Notes: a model not told the origin generated them from the letters alone. 64,000 nt of DNA from an uncultured Eubacteriales bacterium (GCA_934477125.1 CAKSOL010000007.1:62001-126000); one strand, 5' to 3'; counted from the stretch's first letter, positions 17,037 to 25,987 are shown. Translations and numbers: made by a program.

Positions 17037-19394
17037 ATGAAATACGGATATTATGATAATGAAAATAAAGAATATGTTATAACTCGGCCGGATACGCCGG
17101 CTCCCTGGATGAATTACCTCGGAAACGGGCAGTTCAGCAGTATAATTTCAAACAATGCCGGAGGTCTTATTTTCGACCGCGATCCCGGCAGCTTCCGCAT
17201 AACCAGATATAACTTCAATAATATTCCCGCCGACCGTCCCGGCAGATATCTGTATTTTAAGGATACCGAAAGCGGCGAGGTTTGGTCTCCGACCTGGCAG
17301 CCCGTTAAAGCGCCGCTTGATTTCTATGAAACGCGGCACGGTATGGGCTATACAAAAATTTCCGCAAAAAAGGACGGTATCAGCTCGGAAATCACCTATT
17401 TTATCCCGCAGGACGCGCATTATGAGGTTTGGGCGGTTAAGATTAAAAACTGCTCGGAAAGCCGCAAAAAGCTTAAAATATTCAGCTACATAGAGTTCAG
17501 CTCATATATTGCAAGGTATGATATCGAGTGCGATTGGCCGAGGTATTTCTGTGACTGTAAGCGTGTCGGAAACGCCGTTGTATTCAATCCGTCCGATGAT
17601 TTTATTGAGGAAAAGCGACTGCTTTCATATATTTCAACCGACCTGCCTATCGAAAGCTACGATTGCTCGCGCGATGCGTTTTTAGGGCGTTACCGTGATG
17701 AATCCTCTCCTGTTGCGGTTGAAAACGGCTTTTGCTCAAATACCGATATCAATGCGGACAACGCCTGCGGTAGCTTTTGCTGCGCGGTAGAGCTGAATGC
17801 CGGAGAAGAAAAGCAGTTTGTGTTTTCTGTGGGAAACGCGGAAAATACCGCGGAAATAGAGGAGCAGTCCCGCGCCGCCGCAGACGGCTTGCTGCGGGAA
17901 AATCAGCTTGCGGAGCTAAAGCGGTTTTGGAAAAATAACGCCGAGTGCTTTCAGGCAGATACTCCCGATGAGGATATGAACACAATGCTTAATATATGGC
18001 ATCCGTATCAGTGCCGTATGACCTTTAATTGGTCGAGGTTTATATCCTACTATGAGCGCGGCCTCGGCAGGGGCTGGGGCTTCAGGGACAGTATGCAGGA
18101 TGTATTGGGTGTAATGCACATTGTGCCGCAGGAAGCAAAGGAACGAATAAAAACGCTGCTTTCAATTCAGTATTCCGAGGGCTGCTGCCGCTCGGTATAT
18201 TATCCCGGAACGGGAGAATCGGCGGGCGGCGGCAGATCGGATGATCAGCTGTGGTCGGTTTTCTCGGTATGCACATATATAAAGGAAACGGGAGACACCG
18301 GATTTTTAAACGAAAAAGTTCCTTATGTTGACGGCGGTGAGGCTTCAGTTTGGGAGCATTTGAAGGCGGGAATGGAGTTTACCCGCAGAAATGTAGGCGA
18401 GCATAATATCCCGCTTTTCCTGCGCAACGATTGGAACGACAGCATTAAGAAAATTTCAATGAAAAAGAACAAGGCTGAATCCGCATTTGTGTTCTTTCAG
18501 GCGGCTCACGCGGCATATGAGCTGATACAGCTTTTCAAATATCTGAACGATGCGGATAAACTTGCCTGGGCTGAAAGCTATTACGGTTGGTGTAAGGAAG
18601 CCGTGCCTGTATTGTGGGACGGCAAATGGTTCTTGCGCGGCTTTACCGATTACGGCGAAAAATACGGTACGGATTGCGATGAATTTAATAAGATATTTTT
18701 AAATCCGCAGTCCTGGGCGGTGCTGAGCCGCCTGCCGTCCGCAGAACAGGGCAATTCGGCGTTCGATAATGTGGAAAAAATGCTTTTCTGCGACCTTGGC
18801 GTTTGTTCTCATGCGCCAGCGTCAACCGGTATAGATATTAAAAAGAAATGGTTTTTCGGAGAAAAGGCTGGCGTTCGCGAAAACGGCGGTGTCTTCTTTC
18901 ACGCCAGCACTTGGGCAATAATAGCGGAAACCCTGCTCAACCGCGGAGAACAGGCGTATTCCCTTTATCGCCGCGAGCTGCCGACCGTTCGTAATGACAG
19001 GGCGGATCAATGTATGGTAGAGCCTTATGTTTACGCGTCGTCTATGATAGGTCCGGCTCACGAACGCTACGGCGCCGGAGTAGGTTCATGGCTGAGCGGT
19101 ACCGCCTCTTGGATGTATCTTGCGGCAACGCAGTATATATTGGGATTCCGTCCAGATTATGACGGGGTAATTATTGACCCGTGTGTTCCGGAAAGCTGGA
19201 ACGGCTTTAGCTTTAAGCGTATTTACCGCGGGATTACCTGCGAGGTAGTATCACCTAAAATACCATATAAAGGCGCAAGAGCGGCAACCCTTACAGTTGA
19301 CGGTGAAAGCATAAACGGAACATTTATCCCTTACAGTATGCTGAAAGGAAAACAGGCTGTTAAAATAACGGTTAATTATGAGGACGAAAGGTGA
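17037..19394 (+). CDS. GH94 glycoside phosphorylase (cellobiose-phosphorylase family)
   Basis: 785 residues, near the usual family length. The N-terminal beta sandwich opens with ITRPDTPAPWMNYLGNG. The (alpha/alpha)6 barrel has GWGFRDSMQD (346-355), the conserved segment holding the general acid, then FLRNDWND, RENGGVFFHAS and GAGVGSWLSGTASWM, which line the phosphate and sugar sites. The C terminus YILGFRPDYDGVIIDPC is also typical. Members use phosphate to break a beta-glucoside or beta-N-acetylglucosaminide and yield sugar 1-phosphate, saving ATP. Which disaccharide (cellobiose, laminaribiose, sophorose, cellobionate and so on) cannot be told by eye. There is no signal peptide. The family assignment is firm; together with two GH16 proteins downstream it hints at glucan oligosaccharides. 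Confidence 0.92.
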   Translation: MKYGYYDNENKEYVITRPDTPAPWMNYLGNGQFSSIISNNAGGLIFDRDPGSFRITRYNFNNIPADRPGRYLYFKDTESGEVWSPTWQPVKAPLDFYETRHGMGYTKISAKKDGISSEITYFIPQDAHYEVWAVKIKNCSESRKKLKIFSYIEFSSYIARYDIECDWPRYFCDCKRVGNAVVFNPSDDFIEEKRLLSYISTDLPIESYDCSRDAFLGRYRDESSPVAVENGFCSNTDINADNACGSFCCAVELNAGEEKQFVFSVGNAENTAEIEEQSRAAADGLLRENQLAELKRFWKNNAECFQADTPDEDMNTMLNIWHPYQCRMTFNWSRFISYYERGLGRGWGFRDSMQDVLGVMHIVPQEAKERIKTLLSIQYSEGCCRSVYYPGTGESAGGGRSDDQLWSVFSVCTYIKETGDTGFLNEKVPYVDGGEASVWEHLKAGMEFTRRNVGEHNIPLFLRNDWNDSIKKISMKKNKAESAFVFFQAAHAAYELIQLFKYLNDADKLAWAESYYGWCKEAVPVLWDGKWFLRGFTDYGEKYGTDCDEFNKIFLNPQSWAVLSRLPSAEQGNSAFDNVEKMLFCDLGVCSHAPASTGIDIKKKWFFGEKAGVRENGGVFFHASTWAIIAETLLNRGEQAYSLYRRELPTVRNDRADQCMVEPYVYASSMIGPAHERYGAGVGSWLSGTASWMYLAATQYILGFRPDYDGVIIDPCVPESWNGFSFKRIYRGITCEVVSPKIPYKGARAATLTVDGESINGTFIPYSMLKGKQAVKITVNYEDER

Positions 19395-19398
19395 AAAT

Positions 19399-19986
19399 AT
19401 GAATAATATACTTGAAACCTATGAATGGAATAATACCTGGATAGAAAAAACAAACGATAAAGAAGCAAAAAGAGTATTATATATCGGTGATTCAATATCC
19501 TGCGGAACAAGGTTTGAGCTTAACTCAATTTCAAAAGGAAAAATTCTTTTTGACGGCTTCGGTTCTTCAAAGGCTCTTGATAACCCGTATTATTTCCCGG
19601 AGCTGTCCTTATGGGCAAAGCAGGAGGGATTCAGAAACGCGGTTCTTTTCAATAACGGACTTCACGGCTGGCACATCGGAGAACAGGAATATTCAAGGCT
19701 TTATGATGAATTTCTCGATAAGCTTATAAACGAATTTCCCGATACGGTTATAATACCGATTTTAACAACCTTTGTTACCAATCCCGACTATCATAACGAT
19801 CGCGTTACGGATAGAAATGCCATTGTCAGAAAATTGGCGGAAGCTAAGGGACTGCCGATAATAGACCTATATACCGTTTCCGAGCAAAATAGGAATTTGC
19901 AGTCGGAGGATGGCGTTCATTTCACCCGCCCCGGCTATATAGCGCTCGCAAATGCGCTTATTAAAGAGATAAACAGATATCTTTAA
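19399..19986 (+). CDS. Small SGNH/GDSL hydrolase
   Basis: 195 residues from the ATG at 19399, placed after GAAAGGTG; the longer in-frame start overlaps the GH94 gene. It is a minimal SGNH domain: S32 in YIGDSIS, an Asn/Gly region at NNGLHGWHIG, and the catalytic pair D171-x-x-H174 in EDGVHFTRPGY. The full triad is present, unlike the other esterase in this operon. Cytoplasmic by absence of a signal peptide. Probably a deacetylase or other acyl esterase acting on sugars; exact ester unknown. It lies 4 bp after the GH94 stop. Confidence 0.85.
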   Translation: MNNILETYEWNNTWIEKTNDKEAKRVLYIGDSISCGTRFELNSISKGKILFDGFGSSKALDNPYYFPELSLWAKQEGFRNAVLFNNGLHGWHIGEQEYSRLYDEFLDKLINEFPDTVIIPILTTFVTNPDYHNDRVTDRNAIVRKLAEAKGLPIIDLYTVSEQNRNLQSEDGVHFTRPGYIALANALIKEINRYL

Positions 19987-19999
19987 GAGGTAAATGTAT

Positions 20000-21412
20000 A
20001 TGAATTGTCCCTTTTTAATCACGGATAACCGAAAAATCAACAGTGCGTATAGGCTTGCCATAGCCACCCTGTCGGCAAATATACTGCCGTTTAATGACGG
20101 AATTTTGGAAAAGGAGGAGCCGGTTATCATAGCCGGACTCGGATATGTTACTCCCTGGACGCGCGATGCGGCAATAAACACCTGGAACGCCGGAGGACTC
20201 GTTTGTCCGGAGGTGGCATTAAACACGCTGAAATCCGTTTTAAAAAATGGAGAAAACGGTTATCTTATAGACGGCGAGTATTGGGACAGAATAATCTGGA
20301 CGGTTGGTGCATGGCAGCAGTATCTGTATACAGGCGATAAAGAATTTTTGGAAATTGCATATGAGGCGGTTTGCAATTCGCTGAGCTTTTTTGAAAGAAC
20401 CGAGTTTTCAAAGGAACTTAACCTATTCAGAGGGCCTGCCTGCTACGGGGACGGCGTTGCCGCCTATCCCGATATATATGCAAAGCCGGGAGAGAGCGGA
20501 ATAATTCTTTTTTCGTCAAGGTGCAGTGAGCTTTGTGAAAGCGAGGGCGTCGGAATACCGATTTATGCCCTTTCAACCAACTGCCTTTATTATCAGGCGT
20601 ATGTCTTGGCGGATAAGATGGCGGAACAGCTCGGAAAACCGCTTAAATACCGAGAAAAATCGGAGAATATGAAAATAGCTGTAAATAAGGTGTTTTGGAA
20701 CAGCGAAAAGGGAAGCTATAATTATATTTACGATAAATTCGGCGGCTGCGACTATCAGGAGGGCTTGGGAATAAGCTTTGCAATTTTGTTCGGTATAGCA
20801 GATGATGAACAAAGGAAAAGCATATATGAAAATTATAAAACTTCGCCATACGGCTTCCCATGCGTATTTCCGAGCTTCAAGCGGTATAATACCCCTGACG
20901 GCTTGGGCTTCGGCAGACACAGCGGTACGGTGTGGCCTCATATACAGGGCTTTTGGGCAGATGCAGTCGCTCAAAGCGGCAGAACCGACCTGTTTGACAA
21001 GGAGCTTATTATTCAAGCTGATAATGCGCTCAGATATTACCAGTTTGCTGAAATTTATCATCCGTTGACCGGAGAGATATACGGTGGCAGACAGGAAAAC
21101 GGCGGTAAAATAGCGGAATGGCGAGCAGAGCCGTATCAGACATGGAGCGCAACTGCCTTTCTGAGAAATATTTATATGAACCTCATCGGAATGAGGTTTA
21201 CCGAAAACGGAATTGTTTTTGAGCCTGCGGGCAGCAACCTTATAAAAAAACTCGAATTGAAAAATCTCAGATATAGAAATGCCGTTATCAACATTAAATT
21301 AGAGGGTTCGGGAAATAAAATAAAATTTTTCAGTATGAACGGGGAACAGCGTGAGCCGTTTATAAGGGCTGACGAAACGGGCGTGCTGGATGTTGTTATA
21401 AAACTTTATTGA
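20000..21412 (+). CDS. (Alpha/alpha)6-barrel glycoside hydrolase, GH63/GH37-like
   Basis: The ATG at 20000 is 9 nt after AAGAGG and is preferred over the ATG at 19994, which is only 3 nt away; 470 residues. GYVTPWTRDAAINTWNAGG near the N terminus resembles the entrance motif of GH63/GH37-type glucosidases, with the Asp a candidate general acid. GTVWPHIQGFWADA and HPLTGEIYGGRQENG come late in the barrel as in that clan. No beta-sandwich N domain or signal peptide is seen. Specificity unknown; alpha-glucosidase, mannosylglycerate hydrolase or an unclassified family are all possible. It is the last gene of the operon. Confidence 0.72.
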   Translation: MNCPFLITDNRKINSAYRLAIATLSANILPFNDGILEKEEPVIIAGLGYVTPWTRDAAINTWNAGGLVCPEVALNTLKSVLKNGENGYLIDGEYWDRIIWTVGAWQQYLYTGDKEFLEIAYEAVCNSLSFFERTEFSKELNLFRGPACYGDGVAAYPDIYAKPGESGIILFSSRCSELCESEGVGIPIYALSTNCLYYQAYVLADKMAEQLGKPLKYREKSENMKIAVNKVFWNSEKGSYNYIYDKFGGCDYQEGLGISFAILFGIADDEQRKSIYENYKTSPYGFPCVFPSFKRYNTPDGLGFGRHSGTVWPHIQGFWADAVAQSGRTDLFDKELIIQADNALRYYQFAEIYHPLTGEIYGGRQENGGKIAEWRAEPYQTWSATAFLRNIYMNLIGMRFTENGIVFEPAGSNLIKKLELKNLRYRNAVINIKLEGSGNKIKFFSMNGEQREPFIRADETGVLDVVIKLY

Positions 21413-21430
21413 TTATTTTGTAAAAATAAA

Positions 21431-21599
21431 TTATGGTATAATAACTTTATGCAGGCGGCGAAACGCCGCCGAAACGCATACTGCGTTTGAAAATCAAAGA
21501 TTTTCGCATAAAAACATTGAACGGCTAAAAAGGAATTCCGAAGAATTCCAAACGGCGCTGCCGTTTACAGAGCTTACGCTCTGTTTTTATGGTATAATA
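21431..21599. repeat. Hairpin-ladder module flanked by 13-bp direct repeats
   Basis: Six perfect 7-bp stems with 3-4 nt loops lie at 21454-21470, 21472-21488, 21489-21505, 21532-21549, 21550-21566 and 21567-21584, with a constant 17-18 nt period and unrelated stem sequences. The block is bounded by identical copies of TTATGGTATAATA at 21431-21443 and 21587-21599, each of which reads as an extended -10 box. It contains no reading frame. It looks like a non-autonomous miniature element or a structured RNA module; the family is not known to me. Confidence 0.7.
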
Positions 21600-21658
21600 T
21601 TTTTAAAATTGAAAAATTATTAAAATTTTTATTTTAACAAATTGCAAAATAGTTTTTG

Positions 21659-21697
21659 TGCCGCTTAAAACTCAAGGTTTTTAAGCGGCATTTTTTT
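21659..21697 (+). terminator. Rho-independent terminator of the glycan operon
   Basis: A 12-bp stem TGCCGCTTAAAA/TTTTAAGCGGCA with an 8-nt loop is followed directly by seven T residues on the + strand. It is about 250 bp after the last operon gene. Confidence 0.85.
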
Positions 21698-21751
21698 GTT
21701 ATGAGTATTTTAATGTAATATATTTTTAAAGAAAATTTGTATGATTATTAG

Positions 21752-22318
21752 CTTTTTATTTCCCTTTTTCGTGAAAACAACCTGTATTATGAGGATTTAT
21801 TTATAAAAACAGTAAGTGAGTTTTCAAGAGATACTTTGCAATCTCAAATTTCCGCTTATCAGTCTGAGGTTCGCTCATTAACTGCCAGAGATAAAGAACT
21901 TGACCGGATTTTTGAAAGACTGTACGAGGATAATTTGTCCGGCAAAATAACAGACGACAGATTTGCTAAAATGTCTGTTAATTATAACAACGAGCAAAAT
22001 GACATACATGAAAGGCTGAGACATTTGGGAAATCTTATTGATGAATTATCCGGCAAAGAAATTACTGCCGAAAAATTTGTCAAGGCAATAAAGAAGTATA
22101 CCAGGGTCAAAAAGCTGACCCCGCATATGCTCACCGAGCTGATTGAGAAGATAGTTGTGTACCCTGCGGAAAAGGTTGACGGAGTAAGAACGCAGCGCTT
22201 GGTTATATATTATAACTGCGTGGGTGCTGTTGATATTCCGCCTGAGCTTCCGATACCGGAGCCGGATATAACATTGAACACCCGTAAGGGCGTAAATCTT
22301 ACATATCTCCCTGCGTGA
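21752..22318 (+). pseudogene. Truncated large serine recombinase (C-terminal part)
   Basis: About 188 codons remain open after a stop at 21749-21751, with no credible start; an internal TTG at 21836 lacks a ribosome site. The residues match the C-terminal coiled-coil and DUF4368-type region of Tn-borne large serine recombinases: LDRIFERLYEDNLSGKITDDRF, then KKYTRVKKLTPHMLTELIEKI and LVIYYNCVGAVD. The whole catalytic resolvase domain (the YxRxSxxxQ region) and zinc-ribbon domain are missing. This is a remnant of an older mobile element, directly outside the boundary of the present tRNA-Gly insertion. Confidence 0.85.
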
Positions 22319-22344
22319 GCGACTTAACGGAACAAAATATAAAA

Positions 22345-22393
22345 ACAGAGTGTTGTTAAAACTAACCTTTCGGCTACTATAACAACACTCTGT
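22345..22393 (-). terminator. Displaced original terminator of tRNA-Gly
   Basis: A 14-bp perfect stem (ACAGAGTGTTGTTA and its complement) is followed on the minus strand by TTTTTATATTTT. It abuts the 20-bp tRNA 3'-end copy at 22395, which indicates that before insertion it directly followed the tRNA-Gly gene now at 33750-33823. Confidence 0.8.
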
Positions 22394-22394
22394 A

Positions 22395-22414
22395 TGGAGC
22401 GGGTGATGGGAATC
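22395..22414. repeat. att site (left), copy of tRNA-Gly 3' end
   Basis: Twenty bases identical to the last 20 bases of tRNA-Gly(TCC), read on the minus strand and beginning with the complement of CCA. Identity is lost at the next base. Confidence 0.9.
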
Positions 22415-22511
22415 AAATACCCCATTATACATTATACTAAAATATTAACAGATGTCAATATTGTTTGACATCTGTTAGGTTTAATTTTCGAAATTTGGAG
22501 TTAAAACTGTA

Positions 22512-22536
22512 TTTTTGCTCCCAATTTGCTCCCAAA
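22512..22536. repeat. Left arm-type integrase repeat
   Basis: Two tandem TTGCTCCCA-type units spaced by 11 bp, about one helical turn. A copy with 23 of 25 identical positions lies at 33543-33567 in the same orientation. Position just inside the attachment site fits integrase arm-binding sites. Confidence 0.7.
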
Positions 22537-22588
22537 CTTCAAAATAATGATTATATTTAACGGAAATCCGCACTTATTATTTTAATGT

Positions 22589-23767
22589 TTATCCTGTCTT
22601 TCGGATATTCTCAATAGTTTCATCCAATTTCAAGGCGGCGTTCTTCTGCGCTGACTCATAGGTATGACTGTAAATTTGAAGTGTGAACGAAACGTCCGAA
22701 TGTCCGAGGTTATGCTGAACCGTCTTAGGGTTCTCGCCTTGTTCGATTAGAATACTGGCATATGTATGCCGTAAGCCGTGAAATTTTAGGTAGCGTATTT
22801 TATCGCTGTGCCGTTCCATAAATCTCACATAGCAATTTGTTATACCCTGTGGGGAATATGGCTCGCCGTTTTCTTTGCTTACAACATAGTTGCTGTCAAT
22901 AAAATGGCGCCCGAATTTCATTTTGTTAAGCATATATTGAGTGTGATACTTTTTCAATATATCAACAAGTCTTTGCGGTATGTAAATTTTGCGAACACCT
23001 GAGCTTGTCTTTGGTGCTTTAACCGTGGTTTTGCTATGTACCACTACGCGGCTTTCAATGATATTTATGTACCCCTCCTCAAAACTTACATTGTTCCACT
23101 TCAAGCCGCACATTTCACCCCGCCGAATACCTGATAATAGTGCAAGATTCATAATAAGTTCTATGTTTGGATTATCGTCCTGCTCCGCCAGCTTTAACAA
23201 TAAATAAAATTCTTCAAGGTCGTAAGCCTCAATCTGTTTACGTTGATTTTTAGGTAATACTAACTTACCAAGCATTGGATTGGCTTCTCGCTGTATTAAA
23301 TGCTCTGTTACTGCTAAATCAAAAAGTAAATTTAACATCAATACATAGTTGCGAACGCTTTTAGCGCTTACTTTATTCGATAATATGTTTATATAATCTT
23401 GTATATCTCGCGTTTTAATTTTTCTCACCTGACAAGCTCCGAAATAATTTAATATTCCGTGCGGTTTACTATTAAAGTAGACTGCTTTATAGCCTTTAAT
23501 TGTCGTCGGGCTTAAAAAACTTGTATATGTATCAAAGTAGATTTGCCCAAGCTCTGCTACCGTAATATTAGGATTATTTTCAAGCTCACAACCTCGAATT
23601 AACTCTAAGTCCTTTTTTGCTAAAAACTCCTTTACTGTTTTTAAGGATGTACCTATCGGAAATGTTTTACTCGTCTTTCGGCGCTTGCCGTCTATAAAGC
23701 GCGGCAGCTCGTAATTTGCCTTGTAATGAACGCCGCCCTTTGTTTTAACCTTGGTAATACTTGACAT
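22589..23767 (-). CDS. int: Tyrosine recombinase (phage-type integrase)
   Basis: 392 residues, start preceded by AAAGGAG. An N-terminal arm-binding beta domain (1-60, MSSITKVKTKGGVHYKANYE), a SAM-like core-binding domain (about 70-165) and the catalytic domain follow. All catalytic residues are present: R215 in SGIRRGE, K253 in APKTSSG, H330-x-x-R333 in HGLRHTY, H356 in NLGH and nucleophile Y366 in QIYSH. It therefore should be active. Related enzymes from clostridial and staphylococcal phages and islands integrate at tRNA 3' ends, which matches the 20-bp tRNA-Gly duplication 195 bp past its stop. No excisionase is obvious, though the small helix-turn-helix proteins are candidates. Confidence 0.95.
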   Translation of the reverse strand: MSSITKVKTKGGVHYKANYELPRFIDGKRRKTSKTFPIGTSLKTVKEFLAKKDLELIRGCELENNPNITVAELGQIYFDTYTSFLSPTTIKGYKAVYFNSKPHGILNYFGACQVRKIKTRDIQDYINILSNKVSAKSVRNYVLMLNLLFDLAVTEHLIQREANPMLGKLVLPKNQRKQIEAYDLEEFYLLLKLAEQDDNPNIELIMNLALLSGIRRGEMCGLKWNNVSFEEGYINIIESRVVVHSKTTVKAPKTSSGVRKIYIPQRLVDILKKYHTQYMLNKMKFGRHFIDSNYVVSKENGEPYSPQGITNCYVRFMERHSDKIRYLKFHGLRHTYASILIEQGENPKTVQHNLGHSDVSFTLQIYSHTYESAQKNAALKLDETIENIRKTG

Positions 23768-23821
23768 ATATATTAGCTCCTTTCCTATATTTCAAAAATA
23801 TAATATATAAACAAAATTGAG

Positions 23822-23860
23822 TTTAAGCCGTATGCAGATATGCTCCGCATACGGCTTAAA
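23822..23860. terminator. 14-bp stem-loop upstream of integrase
   Basis: A perfect stem TTTAAGCCGTATGC/GCATACGGCTTAAA with an 11-nt loop lies between the 191-residue gene and int. The tail on the minus strand is T-rich but not a pure T run, so it could be a terminator insulating int or a regulatory site. Confidence 0.55.
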
Positions 23861-23863
23861 ATG

Positions 23864-24439
23864 TCAATTTTCAAATAGCAATTTACTGCACTCAATTAAC
23901 GCCCTTTCGGCTTCGGGTTGCACAATCCTAAATTTAGTAATTTTACTGAAAGTCACTTCTCCATATTCGTTTTTAGTATTCTTTACCGCTATACGGATTA
24001 AATGATTAAATAATTCTTCCTCGTCATAAGCAATACCAAACAAATTTGATATTGTTTGAGTAACAGGATTCTTAAAATCGTTCGTTTGCGCTCTTATAGT
24101 TTTTACGGTTTTGCCAACCGCCAAATCATAATATTTATATGTAATATTGTTCTTTTCAAATGTCCTGATTTGCAGTATATATCCAAAATATACACCTTCA
24201 TCTTTCGGGAATAAATAATCGCCAACCGGCAGTGAATAACTGTTATCTTCTGCATATTTTTCTTCTAACAATTCCAACGTCTTTTTTGAACGCCAAAAAC
24301 GATGTATTTCTCTTTTTGGAAGATAAAATAAATGCTTCCGGTATTCATAATCTAACATTGAAATATCAGTTCCGTCAGATAATGTGAGGTACATAGAGGA
24401 AGTATCCTCTGTTTCTAAATTATTATTAAAGGATTTCAT
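23864..24439 (-). CDS. Hypothetical element protein (191 aa)
   Basis: Start supported by AAGGAGAGAG. The protein is acidic at the N terminus and has mixed alpha/beta character, with FPKDEGVYFGYILQIRTFEKNN suggesting a beta-rich middle and a helical C terminus. I recognise no domain. It lies 18 bp downstream of the ATPase gene on the same strand, so the two are probably co-transcribed. The context (replication ATPase, then this, then integrase) recalls accessory replication proteins of integrative elements, but function is not assigned. Confidence 0.7.
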   Translation of the reverse strand: MKSFNNNLETEDTSSMYLTLSDGTDISMLDYEYRKHLFYLPKREIHRFWRSKKTLELLEEKYAEDNSYSLPVGDYLFPKDEGVYFGYILQIRTFEKNNITYKYYDLAVGKTVKTIRAQTNDFKNPVTQTISNLFGIAYDEEELFNHLIRIAVKNTKNEYGEVTFSKITKFRIVQPEAERALIECSKLLFEN

Positions 24440-24457
24440 TATAATACTCTCTCCTTT

Positions 24458-25906
24458 TTAAAATTTTTTATAGAATGTTTCGTCGGTATCGTCGATATCG
24501 ACGGTAATTTTTCGGTTTTCCGGCGTACCTATAACTACATATCGGTCTGTTGCCCGCCCAATTTCAACATTGAGTCCAAGCATTTTTAAATCATAGACAT
24601 ATGTAGTTAGCTTTCTGGAAAGTGCGCTTGCACTTGTCGGAAAGCCATAGGGTAACCCTCTACCTATATAAAGCTCAGGCAATATTTCATTCATTTTATG
24701 TAATAAATGAGTCATACTGCCTTTCCAATATCCTTCTTTTTCCTGAATGTGCTTTACACATTCCAAGACCGGATTATCCCCAACAATACTTTCAGTAGCA
24801 AAACGTTGATTATCATCGTATTGCCGTAGAAACTCATCGCCTAAGCCTTTTTGTATTGACTCTGCAATGAGATAGCCATACTTGGCAAAATCAGCCATTC
24901 GGGGCAATTTTTTAGGGCTCGTTTTATTAAGAATCATTAGTGTTTTACTAATAATTTGAAAAATGGCACCTAATATATCAGGCAGAGCATTTTGAAAGTC
25001 TTTTTTCAGGCTTTCTTCTGTGACTCTGCTTGAACTGTCAATACGGTTAAGCTTAACCATTATTGCCCTATCCATTAGGTCGCTTTGTTTTATGTGCATA
25101 GAAATGCCATTAAGTGTTACTAATCTACGAAGACTTATACTTATCTCCGTATTATCAGAGTAAAGCTTTCTTTTTGATAAACTACCACCCGTTACTGCCT
25201 GACAAAGCACATTGCATATATCAGGCGGTATAACGCCGATATTATCAAACGCACAATAATAATTATTACTTAAAACAGTCACAAGATTATTTGTATCCGT
25301 AGGCAAGACAAACACATCCTTAGATACCGGATGAATTATGCGGCTAATATTTCGCTGCATAGTTGTTTTACCCGCGCCTTTCTCGCCCTCAATAATCAGT
25401 ATAGGGTGGGAAATATCAGGAATAAAAGCCGAAATTACATACACCGGAAATAAAACCCGTTGATTCACATCAATATTAAAGAAATGTGATAAAAGGTTTA
25501 TAGACTTTGCTATATCAGCTTTCATATTTGGAATTACTTGCTCTTTCATTGTTGGCTCACGCTTGAAAAAGAATTTCTTGTCGCTCAGAGTAACAACCTT
25601 ATGAGCGTTAATTCCGCATTTAACAACTGTATTTGCATTGTCACATAGGTCATAGTATATAGTGTTTTTATCCCGATACACCCGAACCGCAACCGGCACT
25701 ATTTCTGCACAATTTTCAGCGCAGGACATCAATGCCTCATAGGCAGTTTTTATTTCTGTACTTTTAACAGTTTTATTATATTCTGTTAAATACAGATTTC
25801 TTAAACGGCTGTTTATTATTTCCGTATTATTGAAGTAAATTACTTCATTTCCGAAAACAATATAACACTCGCCGTTTTGGTCTTTAAAGACCTCTGAATT
25901 TTTCAA
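24458..25906 (-). CDS. P-loop ATPase, replication helicase/primase-type, with split N terminus
   Basis: 482 residues from a TTG that has no ribosome site; an in-frame stop lies just two codons upstream. A Walker A motif GEKGAGKTT (174-182, K180) is followed by a Walker B-like region CAFDNIGVI and an arginine-rich LRRLVTLNGI strand. This pattern is found in D5/primase-associated helicases and DUF927-like ATPases of integrative elements. A C-terminal winged-helix-like part (SASALSRKLTTYVYDLKMLG) is likely DNA-binding. A second frame at 25884-25967 has a good ribosome site and supplies the missing N terminus if one base is removed from an A5 run (25899-25903). The gene is therefore either frameshifted, mis-assembled or slippage-dependent. 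It probably unwinds element DNA for replication. Confidence 0.82.
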   Translation of the reverse strand: MKNSEVFKDQNGECYIVFGNEVIYFNNTEIINSRLRNLYLTEYNKTVKSTEIKTAYEALMSCAENCAEIVPVAVRVYRDKNTIYYDLCDNANTVVKCGINAHKVVTLSDKKFFFKREPTMKEQVIPNMKADIAKSINLLSHFFNIDVNQRVLFPVYVISAFIPDISHPILIIEGEKGAGKTTMQRNISRIIHPVSKDVFVLPTDTNNLVTVLSNNYYCAFDNIGVIPPDICNVLCQAVTGGSLSKRKLYSDNTEISISLRRLVTLNGISMHIKQSDLMDRAIMVKLNRIDSSSRVTEESLKKDFQNALPDILGAIFQIISKTLMILNKTSPKKLPRMADFAKYGYLIAESIQKGLGDEFLRQYDDNQRFATESIVGDNPVLECVKHIQEKEGYWKGSMTHLLHKMNEILPELYIGRGLPYGFPTSASALSRKLTTYVYDLKMLGLNVEIGRATDRYVVIGTPENRKITVDIDDTDETFYKKF

Positions 25907-25967
25907 TTGCTAAATTGAAAATTCTATCTGCCGAACTTTCCGGTGAGATAATTTTTTTAGGTTTCAA
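25884..25967 (-). CDS. N-terminal fragment/leader frame of the ATPase
   Basis: A TTG start 7 nt after AAAGGAAG opens a 27-codon frame reading MKPKKIISPESSADRIFNLA and ending inside the ATPase gene. Dropping one A from the A5 run at 25899-25903 joins it to the ATPase frame as NLAIEN-SEVFKDQNGE, a natural-looking N terminus. It is most simply the true start of that protein. Confidence 0.6.
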   Translation of the reverse strand: MKPKKIISPESSADRIFNLAIEKFRGL

Positions 25968-25987
25968 ATATCCACTTCCTTTCTTTA

